From: an uncultured Actinomyces sp.
GTDB lineage: Bacteria; Actinomycetota; Actinomycetes; Actinomycetales; Actinomycetaceae
Assembly (NCBI GenBank): GCA_938041695.1
Contig: CALISI010000014.1
Span: 1 to 37,969 of the forward strand
DNA length: 37,969 nucleotides
Reading direction: 5' to 3'
Every line of letters begins with the position of its first letter. Position 1 is the stretch's first letter. The position numbers and the translations under genes were made by a program. Under the pieces are notes generated by a model, which did not search any database, was not told the DNA's origin, and saw only the letters and a list, made by a program, of their open reading frames with translations. Below are positions 15,683 through 23,485 of the stretch, one piece after another.

Positions 15683-15858
15683 CTAAATGGGAATACTCCA
15701 CGATTCCGCTGCTCACGCACGCGACGAAAGCAATCCTCGACCAGTGGGGCGCCGACGGGTGGGAACTCGTCCAGGTGATCCCCGGCCCCACGGGCTCCGA
15801 GAACCTGGTGGCTTACCTCAAGCGTCCGATTGAGGAAGCTCCAGCCGTTCAGAACTGA
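15679..15858 (+). CDS. Small DUF4177-type protein
   Basis: A 59-residue cytosolic protein beginning MTKWEYSTIPLL with QWGADGWELVQVIPG in the middle and LVAYLKRPI near the end. The W-E-Y start and the D-G-W-E-L-V pattern are the hallmark of DUF4177, a small beta-sheet domain of unknown function. It overlaps the whiB stop by ATGA, so it is translated with whiB. A comparable small gene occurs next to whiB4 in mycobacteria, to my recollection. Confidence 0.85.
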   Translation: MTKWEYSTIPLLTHATKAILDQWGADGWELVQVIPGPTGSENLVAYLKRPIEEAPAVQN

Positions 15859-15891
15859 CGCGCAGTATCCGCGCGCAGACAATCGAATACG

Positions 15892-15942
15892 ACGAGGCTG
15901 TGGCTGGCGTGTGCGTTCATCGCACGCGGGCTGCAGCCTCGT
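15892..15942 (+). terminator. Terminator of the whiB operon
   Basis: Outer stem ACGAGGCTG/CAGCCTCGT with an inner hairpin GTGCG-TTCAT-CGCAC, followed by TTGTGTTG. The outer arms resemble the ACGAGGCC core seen elsewhere. Confidence 0.7.
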
Positions 15943-15961
15943 TTGTGTTGAGGGCAAAGAG

Positions 15962-15994
15962 ATTGGGCCCGGCACCACTGGTGCCGGGCCCAAT
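15962..15994. terminator. Terminator between the whiB operon and crp, probably of crp
   Basis: A perfect 16-bp inverted repeat, ATTGGGCCCGGCACCA and its complement, around a single base; the tip will open to a loop of three to five bases. It lies 11 bp after the crp stop on the minus strand. Confidence 0.75.
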
Positions 15995-16005
15995 CCGTGA
16001 TGAGG

Positions 16006-16689
16006 TCAGCGAGCGCGACGCGCCAGGCGATCAACGTCGAGGAGGGTCACAGCACGACCTTCCAGACGGATCCAGCCGCGCGACACGAAGTCGGCCAGAG
16101 ACTTGTTGACGGTCTCGCGGGAGGCGCCGACCAGCTGGGCGAGCTCTTCCTGCGTGAGGTCGTGGGGGACGTGGACGCCCTTATCGGTCGCGGTGCCGAA
16201 GCGGTCCGCAAGGTCCAGGAGGGCCTTGGCAACACGGCCGGGAACGTCGGAGAACACGAGATCCGAGAGGGACTCGTTGGTGCGGCGCAGGCGCTGTGCG
16301 AGGGCGCGCAGCATGTGCTTTGCCAGCGTGGGGTTGGTGTCGAGCACGTGCATGAGGTCCTCGTGCTCGAGGTAGAGGAGGGATGCCGGGGACACGGCGG
16401 TCGCAGTGGTCGAGCGCGGGCCCGGATCGAAGAGTGTGAGCTCACCGATGATCTCTCCGGGGCCGAGGACTGCGAGCAGGGACTCGCGGCCGTCGCTGGA
16501 GGTGTGGCCGAGCTTTACCTTGCCCTCGGTCACGATGTAGAGGCGATCACCGAGATCGCCTTCGTCGAAGAGAGTCTCTCCGCGACGCAGGGTGGTATGA
16601 CCCATCTTCTGCTGGAGGGACACCTGCTGTGCATCATCAAGGCCACCGAACAGCGGCACCTGGCTGATGAAGTTTCCGTCACCGATCAT
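16006..16689 (-). CDS. crp: Crp/Fnr-family transcription regulator (Crp/GlxR-like)
   Basis: The protein has 227 residues. Residues 1 to about 120 are a cyclic-nucleotide-binding beta-barrel with the phosphate-binding cassette GEIIGELTLFDPGPRSTTAT, which keeps the Glu and Arg that contact cAMP in Crp/GlxR. After the long dimer helix (LAKHMLRALAQRLRR) a winged helix follows, with LTQEELAQLVGASRETVNKSL as helix-turn-helix. Expected to be a dimer that binds TGTGA-N6-TCACA; one such site overlaps the whiB promoter. ATG 16689 has GAAGGAG 10 bases before it. The 180-bp upstream gap holds a 14-bp palindrome. Confidence 0.93.
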   Translation of the reverse strand: MIGDGNFISQVPLFGGLDDAQQVSLQQKMGHTTLRRGETLFDEGDLGDRLYIVTEGKVKLGHTSSDGRESLLAVLGPGEIIGELTLFDPGPRSTTATAVSPASLLYLEHEDLMHVLDTNPTLAKHMLRALAQRLRRTNESLSDLVFSDVPGRVAKALLDLADRFGTATDKGVHVPHDLTQEELAQLVGASRETVNKSLADFVSRGWIRLEGRAVTLLDVDRLARRAR

Positions 16690-16818
16690 TGTGCGGAGCT
16701 CCTTCCGCTCGTGCCCGATTGCTCGGGCGTTCCGATTTGGACTGCGCAGTGGTTCCCATACGTAATACCACTCACGAGGAGGTACCGCGCATCACACCAT
16801 TATGCCCTATCTATCAGG

Positions 16819-16832
16819 TGAAACGCGTTTCA
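16819..16832. promoter_or_regulatory. 14-bp palindrome upstream of crp
   Basis: TGAAACGCGTTTCA is a perfect dyad 130 bp before the crp start and 38 bp after the end of the hydrolase gene. It could be an operator; the centre GC differs from the CG of LacI-family sites. Confidence 0.35.
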
Positions 16833-16869
16833 TTTCGCGATGTGTGTGAGCTGTCTAATGAAAAATGCG

Positions 16870-17775
16870 CTATTTGGCGTGTGCTAAAGCGTGTTCTGAC
16901 AGGGCGTTAGCCACCGCCTGGGGAGACTCCTCGGGGAGGAAGTGGCCGGCCTCGCGAATGACGATCTGCGTGAGCGGCGCATCCACGAACTGGGCGTCGG
17001 CCGCGTGATCCAGCGTCGACCAGGCGCCATCATCGCGCCCGACCAGCGAGAGAACGGGCACGCGCAGCGGCTCGGCGAGGATGCGGCGCTCCTCGCGCGA
17101 GATCTTGCGGGTGGCGGTCAGCCCGCGCAGCGCGGTGTGCGCGGCGAAGGGGCGACGCAGCGCGGCCCGGTACGTTCCTGACTGGGAGACGAGGCCATCC
17201 ACGTTCCCCGGCGAGGCCCACGCGCGATAGACGGTCGTCATGAGTGACCCGGACCGCAGCGCACGTTCGCGTCCCGTGGGCAGCGCGAGGCGTCCTTGCA
17301 GCACGCGTCCACCCGCCCACGGCGCGCGGCCAATGACGGGCTGAACGCCGAGCGGATGAGGGGCCGACAGGACGGCCACCGACCGCAGCTCCAGGGGTGC
17401 GAGCGCGCCGATCATCCACGCGACCGTGCCCCCGATACCCATGCCAGCCACGGAGAAGGACGCGATGCCGAGGGCGCGCACGACGGCGATGACATCGTTC
17501 GCCATCTGGGTGAGGTCGCAGTCCCCGCGGGTCAGGTCGGAGGTGCCAAAGCCTCGTAAATCAAGGGCGAACACGCGCGACGTCGACTCGGCGAGGGCGG
17601 GTAGAACGTCGCGCCATGCCCACCAGTGCTCGGGGAAACCGTGGAGAAGGACGAGCGCGTGGTCCATGCCCTCGCCCATGTCGGCGACGTGGAATGCGGC
17701 GCCGCCAGCGCTCACGTGCCGGTGAGTCCAGGGACCCTCGAGCTCGATCGCGCTGGCGGGAATCAGAGTCTTCAC
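16870..17775 (-). CDS. Alpha/beta-hydrolase of the epoxide-hydrolase group with altered nucleophile position (EphE-like)
   Basis: The protein has 301 residues, no signal peptide. The fold is clear: LLHGFPEHWWAW (oxyanion loop HGFP and the WxxW block typical of epoxide hydrolases), LDLRGFGTSD, and a late AGHFLPEESP with the catalytic His; GRDDGAW may hold the acid. The nucleophile elbow reads VAGMGIGG. In this family it is normally G-x-D-x-G-G, and here Gly113 (codon GGT) stands in place of Asp (GAT would be one base away). Classical catalysis should therefore be lost, or the protein works differently. It starts with GTG 17775, overlapping the upstream gene's stop (GTGA). M. tuberculosis has ephE near crp in a similar place. 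Confidence 0.85.
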   Translation of the reverse strand: MKTLIPASAIELEGPWTHRHVSAGGAAFHVADMGEGMDHALVLLHGFPEHWWAWRDVLPALAESTSRVFALDLRGFGTSDLTRGDCDLTQMANDVIAVVRALGIASFSVAGMGIGGTVAWMIGALAPLELRSVAVLSAPHPLGVQPVIGRAPWAGGRVLQGRLALPTGRERALRSGSLMTTVYRAWASPGNVDGLVSQSGTYRAALRRPFAAHTALRGLTATRKISREERRILAEPLRVPVLSLVGRDDGAWSTLDHAADAQFVDAPLTQIVIREAGHFLPEESPQAVANALSEHALAHAK

Positions 17776-19664
17776 TTGCGGGCCGCGTCCTTTGCTGCCT
17801 TCTTGCGTGCGCGCTTGGAGTAGAAGGCGCCCGCCGGGTTCGTGGCCTCAATCGAGGTGCGCAGGGCCTCCTCGTCGCGGCCGCTGCGACGCGCCGAGTG
17901 CGACACGTACGCCAGGCCCAGGAGCGCCACGCCCATGAGGACGAAGCGGCCCGAGTAGCCGGAGGCCTGCAGGTGGTGCGTCAGGTTTGCGCCCAGGGAA
18001 CCCGTGTTGGTCAGCACGGTCAGTGCGGCCAGCGCCGACGTAGCCGTGATACCGGGGGCCATGACCCACGGCAGGCCAACGATCAGGGTGCCCAGGCCCA
18101 TCAGCCAGGCGCCCAGCGAGGAGCGGCGCGCCACCACGAACAGGATCGCAGCAATGATGACCGAGCCCAGCAGCTCGCCGAGTGCCAGCATCGAGGCGAA
18201 ACCCGTGTACATGGGCGCGGCGTCAGCCAGTGTCATGCGCGCGCCGGCGTCGGCGGCCAGGTACCAGCCGACCGGCGTGAGGATGAGGAACAGCAGGAAC
18301 GAGAGCCAGTGCGCGCCCGTCCGCGAGGGCATCTCCGTGATCTGAGGAGCCGCGGAGAAGAGCTCGTCGTCCAGTCGCCCGGAGTCGGACTTGTCGCCGC
18401 GGGAGGCGGTCGACGCGATCGCGGCCAGGGTCGCGGCCTCGGCGTCCTCGTTGCCTTCACCCAGCAGGGAACGGCGGCGCGGGCGCGCCTCCTCGGCGGC
18501 GTCCTGGTCCGCGAAGGAGTACGAGGCCTGGGCCTCCTGGGTCGGCAGCTGCGCCGTCGGCTCGGTGAAGGGGGCGGGCGCCTCGGCGGGCTGGTCGAGC
18601 TTGGCGGAAGGCTCGTTGGTCTTGTTCGACGAGGCCGGGGCGGCCTGCTCAGTGGGCGCGAGTGCGGGGATCGACGGGGTCGTCGCCTCGTCGTCACCGA
18701 AGATCATCGATCGGCGCGAGGCGAGCGGGTGCTCGGCCGCCGCACCGCCGACGGCCGAGGTGGTTTCCCCGGCCTGGTCCGCGTCCTTGGCCTCGTCGGT
18801 GGATTCGTGCGCGGAACCATCCGCAGAATCGGTGGCGGAATCGTCGTTGGGGTCGGCGGCCTCGGTGGGTTCCGCGGACTTGGCAGACTCCTCGGAATCA
18901 GCGGGCTCCTCGGCCTTCTTGACTGCCTCATCCAGGTTCAGGCCCAGCGCTGCGGCAGCCTGCGCGGGCGTCATCACGGGCGTGCGCGTGGGTTCCGGTT
19001 CCTCGGGGATTCCGGCCTCGTCGGAAGCGTTCTCGGTCTCGGGGGCGCTGTCCGCAGAGCGTGCAGGCTCGTCGTCCCACTGGTCGGCCTCGGGTGCGGC
19101 GTCCGCAGCGCCGCGCTCTGCGGACGCCTCGGTGGGCGTCTCATCGGCCGATGCTTCCTGCCGATCAGTGACGTCCTCGGACTCCTGCGCGGGGGCGTCC
19201 ACGGCGTCGTCCTCGGAAGACGTTTCGCCAGCGGCGTCGGCGCCGTGCGCACCCTCGGAATCGTTCGCCGTTTCGGCGGGAGCGTCGGCGTCGGCGGGAG
19301 CGTCGGCGTCGCCTTGCCCGCCATCCGCCAACTGAGGCGTTTCCTCGGAAGCAGCCTCGGCCTCGTCCGTGGTGGACACGACCGGGAGGTCGCCCTCGGG
19401 GGCGGTAACGACGGGCAGCTCGCCCGTGGAAATCTTGTCCTCGATCGTGGGCTTGAGTGGGGCAGCAGCCGGAACGCGTCCCGTCAGGCCGCCGATTGCG
19501 ACCGACTCGATCTCACCCGTGTGGATGGGCTCACTGGACTCGCCGATGATCGCCGACGCGTCGGAATCTTCGCCCGGCAGCTCGATCTCCTCGCCGGTGA
19601 GCACCACGTTTTCGCGGTCCTCCTCGGCGCGGTCGCGCTGGACGTCAAACTCGTTTTCGGACAT
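17772..19664 (-). CDS. Large acidic, disordered membrane protein of unknown function
   Basis: The protein has 630 residues. Residues 1 to about 440 are strongly acidic and low in complexity (Glu, Asp, Ala, Ser), expected to be disordered. Then come five hydrophobic segments (from AHWLSFLLFLILTPVGW to VLMGVALLGLAYV) and a basic end, KRARKKAAKDAARK, in the cytosol. ATG 19664 follows AAGGAGG, one of the best ribosome sites here. Its stop overlaps the start of the hydrolase-like gene, so the two are made together. No domain is recognised. The acidic region contains one copy of the 13-mer ACGAGGCCGGGGC. Confidence 0.75.
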   Translation of the reverse strand: MSENEFDVQRDRAEEDRENVVLTGEEIELPGEDSDASAIIGESSEPIHTGEIESVAIGGLTGRVPAAAPLKPTIEDKISTGELPVVTAPEGDLPVVSTTDEAEAASEETPQLADGGQGDADAPADADAPAETANDSEGAHGADAAGETSSEDDAVDAPAQESEDVTDRQEASADETPTEASAERGAADAAPEADQWDDEPARSADSAPETENASDEAGIPEEPEPTRTPVMTPAQAAAALGLNLDEAVKKAEEPADSEESAKSAEPTEAADPNDDSATDSADGSAHESTDEAKDADQAGETTSAVGGAAAEHPLASRRSMIFGDDEATTPSIPALAPTEQAAPASSNKTNEPSAKLDQPAEAPAPFTEPTAQLPTQEAQASYSFADQDAAEEARPRRRSLLGEGNEDAEAATLAAIASTASRGDKSDSGRLDDELFSAAPQITEMPSRTGAHWLSFLLFLILTPVGWYLAADAGARMTLADAAPMYTGFASMLALGELLGSVIIAAILFVVARRSSLGAWLMGLGTLIVGLPWVMAPGITATSALAALTVLTNTGSLGANLTHHLQASGYSGRFVLMGVALLGLAYVSHSARRSGRDEEALRTSIEATNPAGAFYSKRARKKAAKDAARK

Positions 19665-19718
19665 GCTTCCTCCTTGTATCTGCCCACATATTACGGTCCG
19701 TCAGACCGCTTGCGCGCA

Positions 19719-20648
19719 TTAGGCCTCGGCAGGCCCCTCATTCGCCGATGCGGCCTGCGACGCATCGAGGTTCTTCAACGCGCGTATCCGCGCCCACAGC
19801 ACCCCCATCGACGCGCAGCCCGTCGCCATCCCCAGGGCCGCCAGGGGAGGAGCGGCGAGCGAACACTTCGTGATGATCGACGAACCGGGAACGATCACGT
19901 TGCCCGTCAGCGACGCCCACACCGGCAAGATCACGTAGCTCGGCAGCACGAGAATCGCCCACGTCGCGATCTGCGTGCCCGTGATCGACCAGCGGGCGTT
20001 CACCGCCAAAACGGCGAAGGCCATGCCCGAACCGAGGGCCAACAGCGGAGCGAGGGTGTGGCCCTCGAGGATTCCCTCCAGGCCCATCGCCGCGACGTTC
20101 GTCGAATCCGAGGGCGCCGCCCCCACCATCAGCACGCCCGCGGCGATCGCGGCCGGGAGCGCGACCGTCGTTCCGAACGCGTGACGGTGCACGCGCGCGA
20201 GAGGCATACGCGTGTCCTTGCCCGCGCGCACCCGCACTGACTTGATCGTCAGCGCACACGCGCCGAGTATGAGGGAGAGGCACACCGGATACATGCACCA
20301 CAGGACGCCGGCGAGCATGTCTTCGCGGCCCACCGACGACTTCATGAGCAGCGGCAGGCGCGCCACGCCCAGGAACTGCGCGACCCCCACGACGAGCGAC
20401 CACACGAAAGTGACGACCATGCCCGCGCTCGACTCCTCGCAGTTGAGCGCGATGAGGGCGAGCAGCAGCGACGCGAGCGCCATGCCGATGAGGCCCTCCA
20501 CCGAGGCGAGCGGCTGACCGACGGCGGCCAGCGCCTGCACGTCGACCATCGACGAACCCAGGAACACCAGGGCAACCGGCGCGAAAATGAATGCGAACAG
20601 CCCCGAGCGCAGGCGCGCGGAGAAGTTTCGATGCTGCAAAAGCGTCAT
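19719..20648 (-). CDS. Polytopic membrane protein, unknown function
   Basis: The protein has 309 residues with about eight hydrophobic segments and a short cytosolic tail (SQAASANEGPAEA). No transporter or enzyme motif is recognisable. The start ATG 20648 has no Shine-Dalgarno; TACACT lies six bases before it, the layout of a leaderless transcript. It probably runs into the downstream acidic membrane protein gene (54-bp gap, own strong ribosome site there). Confidence 0.75.
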   Translation of the reverse strand: MTLLQHRNFSARLRSGLFAFIFAPVALVFLGSSMVDVQALAAVGQPLASVEGLIGMALASLLLALIALNCEESSAGMVVTFVWSLVVGVAQFLGVARLPLLMKSSVGREDMLAGVLWCMYPVCLSLILGACALTIKSVRVRAGKDTRMPLARVHRHAFGTTVALPAAIAAGVLMVGAAPSDSTNVAAMGLEGILEGHTLAPLLALGSGMAFAVLAVNARWSITGTQIATWAILVLPSYVILPVWASLTGNVIVPGSSIITKCSLAAPPLAALGMATGCASMGVLWARIRALKNLDASQAASANEGPAEA

Positions 20649-20653
20649 GCCCC

Positions 20654-20660
20654 TAGTGTA
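20654..20660. promoter_or_regulatory. Overlapping divergent -10 boxes for two leaderless genes
   Basis: TAGTGT (plus strand, 20654-20659) is followed by six bases and GTG 20666. TACACT (minus strand, 20660-20655) is followed by six bases and ATG 20648. The two boxes share five base pairs and neither gene has a ribosome site at proper spacing. Confidence 0.5.
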
Positions 20661-20665
20661 GAGGG

Positions 20666-21502
20666 GTGAGTATCGAAGCCCTCGTTGACCCCGCGCCCGC
20701 CGTGCTGCGCACGGCCGCCGCCCGTCCCGACGTCGCCTCGGCCATGAACGAGGTGCACGCCGCGCTCGCCGACCTGCGCTTCAGTGAGGGACTGCGCCGA
20801 GGCTGGGAGGAGGCCCGCGCCGAGGCCGCCGTCCGCGAGGCCGCCGCCCTGTCCATCATCGAGGGTGCCCGCACGAGCGTCGACGACGTGCGCGCCGCGT
20901 CCATGGGAGACGAGGGCGGGCCTGCATCCGATCCGGGTGCAGCCCTCGCCCTGGGGATTTGGCGCTCGCAGTGGAATCTCGCCTCGCTTTTCCCCGCTCT
21001 CAACACGCGTTCCCAGGGTGGTGTGCGTGTCGCCCCGACGCCCCTGCCGGCGCTGATCGCCGGGCTGCATCGAGATGCGTGTTCCAGTCTGGTGGCCTCG
21101 GGCCTCACACCGGCGAACGCCGTCGCCCTGCCCACCGATCCCGCCCTGCTCGCACCCGCCCTCGCCTATGCGCGCGCCGATGCGCCCGCCCTCGCCGTCG
21201 CGGCCGCGCTGACCGCCCACTTCCGATTCCGGCGCGTCTTTGACCCGGCCTCGTCCGTCGTGGGAAGCGGCCTGGCGCGGTGGATCCTCGTCACGCGCGG
21301 CGTCGACCCGACCGGCGTGTGCGTGCCCAGCGCCTACGACGCGCTGGATCCCGCGCGCGCGGGGCGGGAGCTCGCCGGGTGGGTGAGCGCCGACGAGGCC
21401 GGCCTGGCCCGGTGGATCACCCACTACTGCGCGGGGATCGTCTACGGGGCCCAGGTAGGGCGCGACGTCGCACGCCACGTGCAGGCGGGCAGACTCTCCT
21501 AA
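20666..21502 (+). CDS. Cytosolic protein of unknown function, found beside a HAD phosphatase (Rv3662c-like by position)
   Basis: The protein has 278 residues, Ala/Arg-rich, no signal or membrane segment. Visible blocks: a helical start (VLRTAAARPDVASAMNEVHAALADLR) of a kind seen in actinobacterial proteins called 'oxidoreductase' without proof, LGIWRSQWNLASLFPALN, and a C-terminal GIVYGAQVGRDVARHV. No cofactor motif is evident. The start is GTG 20666 in a leaderless layout. It converges on the HAD phosphatase gene. Confidence 0.75.
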   Translation: MSIEALVDPAPAVLRTAAARPDVASAMNEVHAALADLRFSEGLRRGWEEARAEAAVREAAALSIIEGARTSVDDVRAASMGDEGGPASDPGAALALGIWRSQWNLASLFPALNTRSQGGVRVAPTPLPALIAGLHRDACSSLVASGLTPANAVALPTDPALLAPALAYARADAPALAVAAALTAHFRFRRVFDPASSVVGSGLARWILVTRGVDPTGVCVPSAYDALDPARAGRELAGWVSADEAGLARWITHYCAGIVYGAQVGRDVARHVQAGRLS

Positions 21503-21543
21503 ATCTGCTCGATCCGCGCGATCCGTCTGATCCGCGCGCCGTG

Positions 21544-22314
21544 TCAGCGGCGCAGGAGCGCGCAGGCCGCCACACCCACGGCGACGCCAGCAATGAAGGG
21601 AAGCGCGACCTTCGCCGGGGTTGGGACCTCGCGCGGCAACACGCGCACCGTGGACGTGAAGGTGAGCGTGGGCCAGCCCTCGCGCTGCGCCATGTCGCGC
21701 AGGCCGCGGTCCGGATTGACCGCGTAGGGGTGGCCGACGAGGCGCAGAAGCGGCGCGTCCGACACCGAATCCGAGTACGCCGAGCACTCCGACAGGTCCC
21801 ATCCGCGCGCGCGAGCCAAGGCCTCGCAGGCGTCCGCCTTGCCCTGCGCCTGGTTGAAGTGCGTGATCTCGCCCGTGAAACACCCGTCCTCGTCGACGGC
21901 CGCCCGCGAGGCGAGGACCTCATCCGCCCCCAGCATGCGGGCGATCGGGCGCACCACCTGCTCGACCGAGGCCGACGCGATGACGACGACGTCGCCCGCG
22001 CGCTTGTGCTGCTCGATGCGCGCGAGAGCCTGCGCGTAGCAGACGGGTTGAATCGTGCGCTCAAGCGCGTCCTCGACCGTGGCCTCGAGGAATGCGGCGT
22101 TCCATCCGCGTCCCATGCGCCCCAGCGCCTGCGCCATCTGTTCCATGCGCGATTCGTCAGCTCCCGTGAGCAGGTAGGGCAGCTGTACGAGGACGGAGGT
22201 GATCGCGGTGCGGCGGCTCATGAGCCCGGCCTCGATGAACGGTCCCGAGAGCGCTACGTTCGAGGACGTGTCGAGAATCGTCTTATCCAGGTCGAAAAAG
22301 GCCGTGCGTACCAT
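21544..22314 (-). CDS. HAD-family phosphatase (SerB-like, IB type)
   Basis: The protein has 256 residues. Motif I is FFDLDKTI with nucleophile Asp8 and acid/base Asp10; motif II is the Ser in VIASASVEQVV; motif III the Lys in QGKADACEA; motif IV YSDSVSDAPLL. The Asp-Leu-Asp-Lys-Thr form of motif I is typical of the SerB-like branch that acts on phosphoserine, lipids or similar small phosphates. A hydrophobic C-terminal helix (VALPFIAGVAVGVAACALL) followed by RR anchors it to the membrane. ATG 22314 has GGAG 9 bases upstream; ATG 22338 is a weaker alternative. Adjacent to the tad cluster, as in mycobacteria. Confidence 0.85.
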   Translation of the reverse strand: MVRTAFFDLDKTILDTSSNVALSGPFIEAGLMSRRTAITSVLVQLPYLLTGADESRMEQMAQALGRMGRGWNAAFLEATVEDALERTIQPVCYAQALARIEQHKRAGDVVVIASASVEQVVRPIARMLGADEVLASRAAVDEDGCFTGEITHFNQAQGKADACEALARARGWDLSECSAYSDSVSDAPLLRLVGHPYAVNPDRGLRDMAQREGWPTLTFTSTVRVLPREVPTPAKVALPFIAGVAVGVAACALLRR

Positions 22315-22335
22315 GCGTCTACTCCAGCGTTGGCT

Positions 22336-22408
22336 CAATCCACAGGGCCCTCCGTCGGGCCCCTTCTATGCACAGGGTGACATTTCGGGTCTGCGTTGTC
22401 CACAGGGG
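22336..22408 (+). promoter_or_regulatory. Three CACAGGG boxes at 30-bp spacing before the ssd-tad operon
   Basis: CAATCCACAGGG starts at 22336, CTATGCACAGGG at 22366 and TTGTCCACAGGGG at 22396. Each is exactly 30 bp from the next. They fill the region between the divergent HAD and ssd genes. The middle box starts 97 bp before ATG 22463 of ssd, the same distance as in the pilin operon, although ATG 22457 is equally possible. Confidence 0.6.
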
Positions 22409-22456
22409 CACGCGCGCGGGTGGACGGGAGGGGTCCCTCAGGCGCAGCGTAGCTGC

Positions 22457-23485
22457 ATGGACATGCATGATGAGACGCACGATGCGAAGAATCGGGGGCC
22501 CGTCGCCCTCGTCGGCCTCGCCCCGCCCGACCTGGAGTGCGCCCGCGACGCGGTGGAACTCGCCGGGGCTCGGGTGTGCTCGAACCCGGCCCGCGCGCTG
22601 CTGGTCCTCGCCTCGACAGGCGCGCCAGTGCCCGTCGGCGTTCCCTGCGTGCGCGTCGGGGGAGAGGGACAGGTGAGTCTGCCCGGGGACACGGCCCTCC
22701 TCGTCTCCCTCATCGCCGAGGCCTGCCACCGGTGGGCGATGCCCGGCGCGGTGTGGGTGGTCGCCGGGATCTGCGGCGGGGTGGGCACGACGAGCGTCGT
22801 GCGGCTGCTGGCCGGGGAGCGCGGGCGTCGGCGCGGTGTTCGAGGGCGGTGGTGGCGTGGGGCGAGGCATCGTGAACGCGGGCGGGATCGGGGAGCGGTC
22901 GTCGTTGACGCCTCCGGGTCTGTGCCCGGGTTTGCTCGCGCCCCCGAGTGCGACGTCCCCGGCGTGCGGTGGGCGGACCTCGACCCGGGGGAGGACTGCT
23001 ATCTGCCGTCGCTACGCGATCACCTGCCCATCCTGAGCGGAGTGCGGGCCCTCGTCGGGGACGCGCGCGGCGGTGCCAGTGCGGACGACCCGCGCGTCGC
23101 CGCCGCCTGCCGGTCCCTGCACGCTCCCCTCATCGTGGACGCGGGACGATGGGATGAACGGGCTGCGCGCTGCGCGGCCGCCGTTCACGCGAACGCTCTC
23201 GTCCTCGTGACGCGCCCAGACCTGGAGGGTGCCGCAGCGATGGCCGCGAGCCTCGCCTGTCATCCTCCGCCGTGCCCCGCGATCACGCTTGTGTCAACTG
23301 GTCGCAGGAGGCGTAGCCCGGGGCTGTCCGCGTGTGCGCCGCGCCCGATCCTGCGCGCGCCGACGCGACAGGGGCGGGATCTGCGTGCTCTGCACCGGGC
23401 CCTTGCCTCCCTCGAGCCGACGCCCCTGTGTGGGCGTTCCCTCGCCCGCGCCGAGACTGTGCGCCTGGAGGTGGCCCGTGCGTAG
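22457..23485 (+). CDS. ssd: Septum-site/CpaE-like P-loop protein of the Tad cluster (Ssd-like)
   Basis: The protein has 342 residues (340 if ATG 22463 is used). The N-terminal 85 residues look like a degenerate receiver-like domain (ALVGLAPPDLECARDAVELAGARV). The MinD/ParA-like part has GGVGTTS at about residue 106 in place of a full Walker A KGGxGKT, as is common in actinobacterial Ssd proteins, then VVVDASGS (Walker A' or B strand) and LIVDAGRWDE. Weak ATP binding is expected. CpaE-type proteins place Tad pili at the pole or septum. An Arg/Gly-rich stretch (about 118-150) is unusual. It overlaps tadA by 8 bp. Confidence 0.78.
   Translation: MDMHDETHDAKNRGPVALVGLAPPDLECARDAVELAGARVCSNPARALLVLASTGAPVPVGVPCVRVGGEGQVSLPGDTALLVSLIAEACHRWAMPGAVWVVAGICGGVGTTSVVRLLAGERGRRRGVRGRWWRGARHRERGRDRGAVVVDASGSVPGFARAPECDVPGVRWADLDPGEDCYLPSLRDHLPILSGVRALVGDARGGASADDPRVAAACRSLHAPLIVDAGRWDERAARCAAAVHANALVLVTRPDLEGAAAMAASLACHPPPCPAITLVSTGRRRRSPGLSACAPRPILRAPTRQGRDLRALHRALASLEPTPLCGRSLARAETVRLEVARA

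Noticed and set aside
16819..16832. LacI-family operator upstream of crp
   Set aside because: The dyad TGAAACGCGTTTCA has GC, not CG, at its centre and no LacI-type gene is near; kept only as an unexplained palindrome.
17616..20240. An 874-codon open frame on the plus strand opposite the acidic membrane protein and its neighbours
   Set aside because: It is Arg/Gly-rich with no domain, runs antisense to genes with ribosome sites and membrane segments, and is the usual shadow frame of high-GC coding DNA.
20645..21883. A 412-codon minus-strand frame across the unknown cytosolic gene
   Set aside because: No start signal or domain; the plus-strand gene has better composition and a promoter layout.
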